Of a stretch of DNA of 7,210 bases, positions 1-5,904 are shown piece by piece. The stretch covers positions 1 to 7,210 of the forward strand of contig CALFYC010000037.1 in assembly GCA_937952895.1 (NCBI GenBank), in the 5' to 3' direction. Positions within the stretch are counted from its first letter, which is position 1. Every line of letters starts with the position of its first letter. A model generated the notes under the pieces. The model made no database searches and was not told the origin of the DNA. It saw nothing but the letters and a program-made list of their open reading frames with translations. The position numbers and the translations under genes were made by a program. The DNA is from an uncultured Neisseriaceae bacterium (GTDB lineage: Bacteria > Pseudomonadota > Gammaproteobacteria > Burkholderiales > UBA11063).

Positions 1-2
1 GT

Positions 3-2645
3 GGAATTCAAGATGGTGCAATAAGTACATCACTAATACCAATTATAGTTCTAAAGTTCTCAAATCAAATGGATCCTACTAGTGTTAATTCAAATAGTAT
101 AATTTTAACGACTGAATCTGATAATCTAGAGTTAAATCGAATTTCTTTGCATCTAGAATCAAATGTTGCACTTAATAGCAAAACATCTAATCAAACTAAT
201 ACGATATTTAGTTTCAGCCCAATAGAATCGTTACAAGCAAATACTAAATATTACTTAATTGTTGAAAGCACAACAAAGGCAATAGATGGGGCGGTAATTT
301 CAGGAACATTTAATTTTACAACAGGGAATTCTTCAATTCCAATGGTAAGTATTTTAGAACCCAATAATAATAGTGTCAATATATCTAGAGCTCCTAATCT
401 ATTGATTAAATTTAGTACTCAAGTTCAAAATGTCAATTTAGTAAATATTACTCTTCATGAAGAGAGTGTTTCTGGAACTTCTATAACTTTGGAATCAATT
501 CTTGCTGGAACGGATAATACTTATATAATTACTCCAGCTTCATCATTGAATTCGAATACAAAATATTATTTGGTTTTAAACGATTCTATAACTGATCTAG
601 ATGGTAACCATTTAACTTCTACTAACTTCAACTTTACTACTTCAAATTCTATAACACCTATAGTGAATATGGTTAATCCAAGTAATAATGGGACTGATAT
701 TAGACAAAACCCAAATATAGAATTTAAGTTTAGTGAATCGGTAATTGGAGTTAACTCAAATAATATCAAATTGTATGAAAGTAGTTTAACGGGAACTCAA
801 ATAGCAATTGAATCAATCCAAGTAATGGCAAATAATACCTATATTATAAATGCTCAATCTTTATTAAACCGAAATACTAATTATTATTTGGTTTTTAATA
901 ATAGTATTAGTACATCGAGTAATAGTACATTGAATACTTCAATATTTAATTTTATTACGCAAAGTCAAAATAGTGCCATAATCACAGGTAAATACGGAAT
1001 AATCAGCCAACTATCACCGGATAATCAATTAACGAATATAGAGCCCCCTAAAATAAATGCAAATGCTATTACTTATGCTAATGGAAAGTTTGTTACAGTT
1101 GGAAATTATGGAACGATTTTATCTTCAACTAATGGGGTTAATTGGTCTTTAGAATCAAGTGATTCCGCATCTCAATTAACTAGTGTAATTTATGCTGATG
1201 GTAAATTTGTAGCGATAGGGGAAGTAGGTTCAGTTTTAACCTCAACAGATGGTAGTAATTGGGTGATTGAATCAAATGATGTTACTAGTAATTTTTCTTC
1301 AGTTGTCTATGCCGATAATAAATTTATTGCAGTAGCATATAATGGTTCAATTTTTAGATCTGATAACGCTATTAATTGGACTTTAGAGTCAAGTGTAAGT
1401 CCATTATCTAGTGTAACTTATGCCAATCATAAGTTTATTGCTGTTGGTGCAGAAGGTGGTATTTTTAGTTCGCCTAATGGGTTGAGTTGGAATACTGAAT
1501 CAAGTGGAACTACAAATGCTTTTGCAAGTATAGTCTATGGGAATGGAAAATTTATTGTTGTTGGTGAAAATGGTGCTATTTTAAGTTCAACTGATGGAAT
1601 TAGTTGGAATTTCGAATCTGGTGGCAGCTCAAATAACTTAAACAATATTATTTATAATGCAGATATCTTTACTGCTGTTGGTGATCAAGGAGCTATTTTA
1701 AATTCTAGTGATGGATCTTCTTGGAATATTGAATCTTCTGGGATAAGTGATTCATTGACGGCGATTAGTTTTGGTAATAATGAGTATGTTATAACAACTG
1801 ATTTCGGTAATCATTTGTATTCAACAGATGGAATTGGGTGGACTGTTGAATCTGGTGGAACATCATCTTATTTAAGTGGTGTAGTTAACGGTAATGGAAC
1901 ATTTATTGCCGTAGGATCTAGTGGTACAATATTAAGATCATTAAATGCCATCAATTGGATTCAGGAATCAAGTAATACTGATAGCTATCTTTTCCAGGTA
2001 ATTTATGCACAAAATAAATTTGTGGCTGTTGGGCTTAATGGTGTGATAATTGATTCGAATAATGGAGTAGATTGGATAATTGAATCATCGAATACTGAGC
2101 AAAATCTCTCTGGAATAACCTATGGAAATGGAAAATTTGTAGCTGTAGGAAATGGTGGCGAAATTTTAAATTCTTCTGATGGGGTGAATTGGGCTCACAT
2201 ACCGACTAGTATGAGTGATCAACTAATAGGTATAACTTATTCACAAAATAAATTTATTGCAGTAGGTAGCAGTGGTTCAATTATTATTTCTGAAGACGGA
2301 TTAGATTGGAGTGTCGAATCAAGCACTATAAATAATAGATTAACCTCAATTACATATGGTAATGCTCTATTCTTAATTGGTGGAAGTGAAAAAGTTACCC
2401 TTACTTCAACAGATGGAATTAATTGGATGAATAATTTAATAGGTAATAATGAAAATTTAGTTATTAATGGTTTAACGTATTTAAATAACCAATTTATTGC
2501 TGTGGGTGGTGATTCCGGTGTTAGAAGTACTATAGGAGCTCCAGATTCGGAAAAGTCATTTATTGAGACATCGGTGGATGGGGTGACTTGGGAAATGCTT
2601 CCAAGTGTTAATGGTATAACTTTATTAGATATAACTCCTTTCTAA
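3..2645 (+). CDS. Secreted Ig-like / beta-propeller repeat protein, 5' partial
   Basis: The reading frame is open to the left edge, so the N-terminus is missing and the ATG at 69 is internal; 880 residues are visible. The first ~100 residues are the rest of an SbsA-type Ig-like (Big_5) domain, with the typical 'LKFSNQMDPTSVNSNSI' strand before and after the ATG. Two further Big_5 domains follow (about 330-645 and 646-962), each with an 'FKFS' or 'IKFS' strand, a 'NTKYYLV' or 'NTNYYLV' strand and an 'FNFTT' or 'FNFIT' end. From about 972 to the stop there are 13 propeller repeats of about 39 residues. Composition is rich in Asn, Ser and Thr and nearly Cys-free, as in exported proteins. No C-terminal anchor, sorting signal or membrane segment is visible; the protein ends in 'DITPF'. 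Any signal peptide would be upstream of the window. A cell-surface or adhesin-like role is inferred from architecture only; no enzymatic motif was found and the ligand is unknown. Confidence 0.85.
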   Translation, partial: GIQDGAISTSLIPIIVLKFSNQMDPTSVNSNSIILTTESDNLELNRISLHLESNVALNSKTSNQTNTIFSFSPIESLQANTKYYLIVESTTKAIDGAVISGTFNFTTGNSSIPMVSILEPNNNSVNISRAPNLLIKFSTQVQNVNLVNITLHEESVSGTSITLESILAGTDNTYIITPASSLNSNTKYYLVLNDSITDLDGNHLTSTNFNFTTSNSITPIVNMVNPSNNGTDIRQNPNIEFKFSESVIGVNSNNIKLYESSLTGTQIAIESIQVMANNTYIINAQSLLNRNTNYYLVFNNSISTSSNSTLNTSIFNFITQSQNSAIITGKYGIISQLSPDNQLTNIEPPKINANAITYANGKFVTVGNYGTILSSTNGVNWSLESSDSASQLTSVIYADGKFVAIGEVGSVLTSTDGSNWVIESNDVTSNFSSVVYADNKFIAVAYNGSIFRSDNAINWTLESSVSPLSSVTYANHKFIAVGAEGGIFSSPNGLSWNTESSGTTNAFASIVYGNGKFIVVGENGAILSSTDGISWNFESGGSSNNLNNIIYNADIFTAVGDQGAILNSSDGSSWNIESSGISDSLTAISFGNNEYVITTDFGNHLYSTDGIGWTVESGGTSSYLSGVVNGNGTFIAVGSSGTILRSLNAINWIQESSNTDSYLFQVIYAQNKFVAVGLNGVIIDSNNGVDWIIESSNTEQNLSGITYGNGKFVAVGNGGEILNSSDGVNWAHIPTSMSDQLIGITYSQNKFIAVGSSGSIIISEDGLDWSVESSTINNRLTSITYGNALFLIGGSEKVTLTSTDGINWMNNLIGNNENLVINGLTYLNNQFIAVGGDSGVRSTIGAPDSEKSFIETSVDGVTWEMLPSVNGITLLDITPF
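1059..2615 (+). repeat. 13 tandem ~39-codon propeller repeats
   Basis: Repeats begin at 1059, 1176, 1293, 1404, 1521, 1638, 1755, 1872, 1989, 2106, 2223, 2340 and 2463. Spacing is exactly 117 bp for most; the third is 111 bp, the twelfth 123 bp and the last is expanded to 153 bp by an insertion around 'GAPDSEKSF'. The pattern is a hydrophobic strand ending in Tyr, then 'NGKF[VI]AVG', then G-x-I, then S-x-D-G-x-x-W, then E-S-S. The S-x-D-G-x-x-W part resembles a shortened Asp-box (BNR-type) motif. Repeats 7 and 12 are the most degenerate. Copies are clearly diverged at DNA level, although a 19-bp stretch (starting AATAAATTTATTGC) is shared by repeats 3 and 11. The family name (BNR, Ycf48-like or similar) is not certain. 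Confidence 0.85.
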
Positions 2646-2663
2646 ATTTATCTATAATTGTCA

Positions 2664-2690
2664 AGCCTATCAAGTTAATGGCGATGGGCT
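2664..2690. terminator. Weak hairpin in convergent spacer, possible terminator
   Basis: AGCCTATC (2664-2671) can pair with GATGGGCT (2683-2690): 8 bp with one G-U wobble and an 11-nt loop. It lies between the stop of the repeat-protein gene and the stop of queG, where a shared terminator would be expected. Neither strand has a proper U-run directly after the stem, so intrinsic termination is only a possibility. Nothing else is visible in this 97-base spacer. Confidence 0.25.
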
Positions 2691-2742
2691 ACAATGAGAT
2701 ATTAAAATATAGAAAATTTGCTTTATTGAGATAGTAATTATT

Positions 2743-3804
2743 TTATGAATTATGTTGTTCGAGTGCCCATTTTATATGTTCGCGAACTAGTGAAGATTGA
2801 TGATTTAAATGTTTTCTTAAAGCTTCAATAACATTAATGCTGGTTTTAGCATTACCTAAAGCAATGGCTAGATTTCTAAGCCATGAAACATATCCAATAC
2901 GGTAAATTGAACTACCTGACATCTTGCTTTTCCAGGTACTTTCATCCCAATTAAACATTTCAATTAGATCGTTTGTGTCTAAATTATGTCGTGTATTAAA
3001 ATCACTTAAATTTGTAAGTTTACTAAATTTATTCCATGGGCATACTAATTGACAATCATCACAACCATAAATTCGATTACCGATAGCCTTTCGGTATTTA
3101 ACTGGAATTGAGCCTTTATATTCAATTGTGAAATAAGAAATACATTTACTTGCATCTAATACATATGGCTCTATAAAAGCATTGGTCGGACATGCAACTA
3201 TGCATTTATTACATGAACCACAATGATTAGCTACTTCAGATCCCATATTTAGTGGGAGGTTTGTGAAAATTTCTCCTAAAAAAAACATGCTGCCATTCTC
3301 TTTTGAGAGTAATAAAGTATTTTTACCACGCCAACCAAGACCTGCATTTTTAGCTAATTCAACTTCTAAAATTGGTGCAGAATCAGTAAAAACACGATAG
3401 TTAAATTCAAAATTATAGTCATCAATTGTAGATTTGATATAGGATGTATATTTTTCTAAATTTTGTTTCACGACTTTATGATAATCTCGTCCTAAAGCAT
3501 AGCTTGAAATATAAGCATTATTCTCTTTTAAGCGTTGTTTATGAGAATTAATCATCTTGGTTAAATAAGGTATCTGAACGATAATAATTGAAATGGTTCC
3601 ATGATGAAGTAATTCTGGATGAAAGCGTAATTGGCGATTATTTGCTAAATAATCCATTGTGCCATGGAATTTGGCATTTAGCCATTCATTAAATTTAATT
3701 TTTGTTTCATCTGCTATTTTAATTGAAGCAACGCTTGCTTTTAAAAAACCAAAATCAGGAGCTTTATCAAGTATTTGCTTGGTAATTATGCTATAATCAA
3801 CCAT
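2743..3804 (-). CDS. queG: Epoxyqueuosine reductase QueG
   Basis: QueG reduces epoxyqueuosine to queuosine in tRNA, the last step of queuosine synthesis, using cobalamin and two [4Fe-4S] clusters in the cytoplasm. Counting from the start at 3804 the protein is 353 residues, near the family's usual size (E. coli about 379). Visible motifs are 'SYALGRDYH' with the likely catalytic acid Asp107, 'DSAPILEVELAKNAGLGW' and the following 'GKNTLLL', and a ferredoxin-like module 'CGSCNKCIVACP' with Cys195, 198, 201 and 205. Cys221, 248, 251 and 255 (in 'CDDCQLVCP') complete eight cluster ligands. The C-terminal ~70 residues ('YVSWLRNLAIALGNA' onward) match the HEAT-like tRNA-binding end. Start choice: an in-frame ATG at 3828 would add eight residues (MASLQNNN). 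The 3804 start gives the family-like distance to the first 'GF' and avoids overlap with tsaE. Neither start has a recognisable Shine-Dalgarno. All key residues are intact. It is divergent from tsaE. Confidence 0.95.
   Translation of the reverse strand: MVDYSIITKQILDKAPDFGFLKASVASIKIADETKIKFNEWLNAKFHGTMDYLANNRQLRFHPELLHHGTISIIIVQIPYLTKMINSHKQRLKENNAYISSYALGRDYHKVVKQNLEKYTSYIKSTIDDYNFEFNYRVFTDSAPILEVELAKNAGLGWRGKNTLLLSKENGSMFFLGEIFTNLPLNMGSEVANHCGSCNKCIVACPTNAFIEPYVLDASKCISYFTIEYKGSIPVKYRKAIGNRIYGCDDCQLVCPWNKFSKLTNLSDFNTRHNLDTNDLIEMFNWDESTWKSKMSGSSIYRIGYVSWLRNLAIALGNAKTSINVIEALRKHLNHQSSLVREHIKWALEQHNS
3789..3797 (+). promoter_or_regulatory. Extended -10 promoter for tsaE-amiC
   Basis: TGcTATAAT is a perfect extended -10 element. 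No good -35 lies at the usual distance (the nearest TTGCTT, 3775-3780, is only 11 bp upstream), but extended -10 promoters can work without one. A transcript would start near 3803-3805. That leaves a ~22-nt leader before the ATG at 3827 and makes the upstream ATG at 3803 an unlikely start. The element lies inside the first codons of queG on the other strand. Confidence 0.5.
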
Positions 3805-3826
3805 GTTATTATTTTGTAAACTAGCC

Positions 3827-4315
3827 ATGAAACAACAAACTTTTAAAATTAAAGATCTAAGTGATACTCAAAATTTAGCAAAACATATTGCAAACTCTAT
3901 TGTAGCAGATTTTGTGATAACGCTAAATGGTGAATTGGGTGTAGGTAAAACTACTTTTGTGCGTGAAATAATTAAGAATTTTGGCGTAACCGATAATATT
4001 AAAAGTCCAACATTTACTTATGTTGAACCATACATAACGGATAAATACAATATATATCATTTCGATCTATACCGTTTTATTGATAGTTCAGATTGGTTAA
4101 ATCATGGATTTGATGAATATTTTAATTCATCTAGCCTTTGTTTTATCGAGTGGGCAGAAAAAGCTAAAAATTATATACCCACAATTGACTGGGAAATTAA
4201 TCTAATTTTAGATGATAGATTAAATTTAAGAATATTTGAGATAATTGCATTTACTAGAGAAGGTGAGGAATGTCTGAGCCAATTGATGAAACACGTAGGA
4301 AACTCCTTAAAATAG
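3827..4315 (+). CDS. tsaE: tRNA t6A synthesis ATPase TsaE
   Basis: TsaE is the small P-loop ATPase that works with TsaB, TsaD and TsaC/Sua5 to make N6-threonylcarbamoyladenosine at position 37 of ANN-decoding tRNAs. From the ATG at 3827 it has 162 residues, typical for the family. Residues 35-43 form the Walker A loop 'GELGVGKTT' (Lys41). 'SPTFTYVEPY' (60-69) is the conserved switch-like segment, 'HFDLYR' (78-83) carries Asp80, and 'FIEWAEKA' (106-113) carries the conserved Glu-Trp pair. An in-frame ATG at 3803 would add eight residues (MLLFCKLA), but it coincides with the predicted transcription start and lies beyond the family's normal N-terminus. No clear Shine-Dalgarno precedes either ATG. 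The last 46 bp overlap amiC in another frame, which indicates an operon. The C-terminal tail after 'AFTREGEE' is not conserved in the family and may exist mainly because of the overlap. Confidence 0.93.
   Translation: MKQQTFKIKDLSDTQNLAKHIANSIVADFVITLNGELGVGKTTFVREIIKNFGVTDNIKSPTFTYVEPYITDKYNIYHFDLYRFIDSSDWLNHGFDEYFNSSSLCFIEWAEKAKNYIPTIDWEINLILDDRLNLRIFEIIAFTREGEECLSQLMKHVGNSLK
4260..4268 (+). promoter_or_regulatory. Ribosome binding site of amiC, inside tsaE
   Basis: The purine-rich AAGGTGAGG just before the ATG at 4270 is a fair Shine-Dalgarno (AAGGTG ends 4 nt before the start). It lies within the tsaE coding sequence, consistent with translational coupling, and supports the 4270 start. 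Confidence 0.5.
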
Positions 4316-5586
4316 GAGTGCTATCTAGTCTACTTGCCGCCATATCACCAATTGTTGGTGCAGATGAACTTAGTGATTTAGTTTATGGTCATGATGGTAA
4401 TAACATTATTGCGGTTAGACTTTGGCCTTCAAGTGTATATACACGATTAACAATTGAATCGTCCAGCCAAATTAATGCAAATTTTTTAATTAATGATAAT
4501 TCTTCTATTACTTTAACTTTAAATAAAATCCAGTCAAATTCAATTTTAAATACATTACCGACTAAAGTAATCAAGAGTGACCCGATTATTCAAAGTATTA
4601 GGTTAAAAGAGCTAAATAATGGTAATACTCAGATTCTAATTACATTAAAACAATCAATCAAGATTAAAACAAGTAATATTTTACCTGTAAATTTAGGTAG
4701 TGTAAACTATCAATATAGATATGTATTTGATATGTTTCCAATGGCCAATAATTTATCTGAAGTAAGCAATAGTTCTGGAGATGATTTAATTGCATTATTA
4801 CAATTAAATAGCTATGTTGATTCAAAAGAGGTTACAAAGAGTCCAGATTTAGCTTTAAATAAAGAGGTTGTTAAACCTTTTTACATTAATTCACAAGGTA
4901 AGAAAAATAAAACCATAATTATGTTGGATCCAGGGCATGGTGGAGAGGACCCAGGCGCGGTTGGATTAACTGGCACTCAAGAAAAAAATGTTGTGCTATC
5001 AATTGCAAAAATCTTATATGATATGATTAATCAAACAGAAACGTTGCAAGCAGAATTGACTCGTAGTCAAGATATATTTATTCCACTTGGTAGTAGAGTT
5101 GCAATTGCAAGAAAAGCTCATGCTGATTTGTTTATGTCAATTCATGCGGATGCTTTTACCAATCGGCAAGCTCATGGTTCATCAGTTTTTATGTTATCTT
5201 CAGGTGGTGCAAGTAGCTCATTTGCCAGATGGCTTGCCAAAACTCAAAATAATTCAGATTTAATTGGAGGATTGTCCTTTAAAGTTAAAGATAATTCAGT
5301 TAACCGTGTGTTACTAGATATGATACAAGGTAAAACATTGGAACAAAGTGCAAGTTTGGGCAAAATTATTTTATCCAATATGGCTAGAATTAATGGATTA
5401 CATAGTGGTTATGTGGAAAAAGCTTCTTTTGCAGTATTAAAAGCTCCAGATATTCCCTCGATTTTAGTCGAAACTGCATTTATTTCTAATCCGCATGAGG
5501 AAGATTTATTAAAACAAAGCTCTTTTCATGAAAGTGTTGCTAGAGCTTTATTTAATGGTATTGGTAAATTTACACATCAAAGCTAA
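4270..5586 (+). CDS. amiC: N-acetylmuramoyl-L-alanine amidase AmiC, Tat-exported
   Basis: This zinc amidase cuts the bond between N-acetylmuramic acid and L-alanine in septal peptidoglycan and so separates daughter cells. It has 438 residues (E. coli AmiC about 417). The N-terminus has a twin-arginine signal: 'TRRKLLK' (8-14), a hydrophobic stretch to about residue 29, and likely cleavage near 'VGA-DE'. Residues ~45-155 fit an AMIN domain, which targets the division site, followed by a Lys/Asn-rich linker to ~213. Residues ~214-433 are Amidase_3, with zinc ligands His223 ('DPGHGG'), Glu238 ('QEKN') and His292 ('SIHADAF') and catalytic Glu401 ('VETAFISN'). The segment ~303-365 ('SSVFMLSSGGASSSFAR' to 'LEQSASLG') matches the regulatory insertion that blocks the active site in E. 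coli AmiB/AmiC. An EnvC- or NlpD-like activator is therefore expected elsewhere in the genome. The gene overlaps tsaE and no clear intrinsic terminator follows it. Confidence 0.95.
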   Translation: MSEPIDETRRKLLKIGVLSSLLAAISPIVGADELSDLVYGHDGNNIIAVRLWPSSVYTRLTIESSSQINANFLINDNSSITLTLNKIQSNSILNTLPTKVIKSDPIIQSIRLKELNNGNTQILITLKQSIKIKTSNILPVNLGSVNYQYRYVFDMFPMANNLSEVSNSSGDDLIALLQLNSYVDSKEVTKSPDLALNKEVVKPFYINSQGKKNKTIIMLDPGHGGEDPGAVGLTGTQEKNVVLSIAKILYDMINQTETLQAELTRSQDIFIPLGSRVAIARKAHADLFMSIHADAFTNRQAHGSSVFMLSSGGASSSFARWLAKTQNNSDLIGGLSFKVKDNSVNRVLLDMIQGKTLEQSASLGKIILSNMARINGLHSGYVEKASFAVLKAPDIPSILVETAFISNPHEEDLLKQSSFHESVARALFNGIGKFTHQS

Positions 5587-5605
5587 TATAAGGTAAAATT
5601 CTGAT

Positions 5606-5670
5606 CTAAGTTATACTTAACTAAGTTAAATTATTTCCCCAATAATAGAATTTTAGTTTGACCTAAGTTA
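5606..5670 (+). repeat. Three direct copies of CTAAGTTA
   Basis: Identical 8-mers lie at 5606-5613, 5621-5628 and 5663-5670, all on the same strand. Start-to-start distances are 15 and 42 bp. The middle copy is part of a small palindrome (ACTTAACTAAGT). Function is unknown; they lie just left of the DnaA-box cluster. Confidence 0.4.
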
Positions 5671-5693
5671 CGCATTTATTGAAGATTTTTAAA

Positions 5694-5740
5694 TTATCCA
5701 CAAAAGTTGTGGATAACTCTGTGGATAACTTCGTGAATAA
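5694..5740. promoter_or_regulatory. DnaA-box cluster, candidate origin or DnaA-binding site
   Basis: There are three perfect matches to the DnaA-box consensus TTATCCACA: 5694-5702 (+), 5708-5716 (-) and 5720-5728 (-). A fourth, degenerate box (5732-5740, -, two mismatches) follows. Box centres are 14, 12 and 12 bp apart. The first two form a perfect 10-bp inverted repeat with a 3-bp centre, and the last three are tandem on a 12-bp period. A T-rich GATTTTTAAATTA lies directly to the left and an A+T-rich tract about 70 bp to the right, as at many bacterial origins. dnaA, dnaN, rpmH and gidA are not in the window, so calling it oriC is inference. Confidence 0.7.
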
Positions 5741-5768
5741 AATTAACAATTTCATTTATGAAAAATAA

Positions 5769-5802
5769 CCAAGGGTTGATGTTTCAAGCAGCTAACCTTT
5801 GG
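5769..5802. other. Hairpin upstream of xseA
   Basis: CCAAGGGTT (5769-5777) pairs with AACCTTTGG (5794-5802): 9 bp with one G-U wobble and a 16-nt loop. On the plus strand no U-run follows, so it is not a terminator for amiC. On the minus strand the stem is followed by TTATTTTT, so it could stop an antisense transcript coming from xseA. No known riboswitch fold was recognised. Confidence 0.3.
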
Positions 5803-5812
5803 GATGTATAGT

Positions 5813-5880
5813 AAAATCAATGCTTTTTTAAAAGTCAAGTTATTATTCGTAAAAAAATAAAAAAAAAGAATTGACAAATT
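5813..5880. other. A+T-rich tract, possible unwinding element
   Basis: 57 of 68 bases are A or T, including an uninterrupted 18-base A/T run at 5850-5867 that is almost all A. It lies between the DnaA-box cluster and the xseA start. It could be a duplex-unwinding element if this is an origin, or an A-rich upstream region that helps translation or transcription of xseA. Confidence 0.4.
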
Positions 5881-5884
5881 GATT

Positions 5885-5890
5885 GGAGGT
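5885..5890 (+). promoter_or_regulatory. Ribosome binding site of xseA
   Basis: GGAGGT is a full Shine-Dalgarno, 6 nt before GTG at 5897, and decides the start. It is the strongest ribosome binding site seen in the window. Confidence 0.8.
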
Positions 5891-5895
5891 GTAGT

Positions 5896-5904
5896 TGTGG
5901 ATAA
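5896..5904 (-). promoter_or_regulatory. Perfect DnaA box over the xseA start codon
   Basis: TGTGGATAA, the reverse complement of TTATCCACA, includes the GTG start codon of xseA and codons two and three. It is 155 bp to the right of the main cluster and in the same orientation as three of its four boxes. Confidence 0.55.

Larger units (their letters stand above)
5587..5896. other. 310-bp amiC-xseA intergenic region, origin-like
   Basis: No convincing gene is present. From left to right it holds three CTAAGTTA repeats (5606-5670), a DnaA-box cluster (5694-5740), two tiny overlapping open frames (5758-5811 and 5804-5860), a hairpin (5769-5802), an A+T-rich tract (5813-5880) and the xseA Shine-Dalgarno. 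A weak -10-like TATAGT (5807-5812) or TAAAAT (5812-5817) could serve xseA, but neither has a -35 at a good distance. A perfect TTGACA at 5871-5876 has no -10 at the right spacing. The region is long for this otherwise compact neighbourhood. Confidence 0.7.

Noticed and set aside
69..71. ATG at 69 as the true start of the repeat protein
   Set aside because: The frame is open to the window edge and the 22 upstream residues continue the Ig-like domain, so this Met is internal.
566..769. Minus-strand open frame of 67 codons opposite the repeat-protein gene
   Set aside because: It lies entirely within a well-supported coding sequence on the other strand, has no recognisable domain and no ribosome binding site; a shadow frame.
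2237..2245. TTATTCACA as another DnaA box (also TTATGCACA near 2003)
   Set aside because: One mismatch each, inside coding propeller repeats where 'Y-[SA]-Q-N-K' codons generate the sequence; not clustered.
1059..2615. CRISPR array or DNA-level satellite
   Set aside because: The period is a multiple of three, copies diverge at synonymous sites and the translated repeats are a coherent protein fold; it is a coding repeat.
4389..4574. Minus-strand open frame of 61 codons inside amiC
   Set aside because: Antisense to the AMIN domain of amiC, with no independent support.
5871..5876. Perfect TTGACA as a -35 element for xseA
   Set aside because: The position 16-18 bp downstream falls on the ribosome site and start codon (GTTGTGGAT) and has no -10 likeness.
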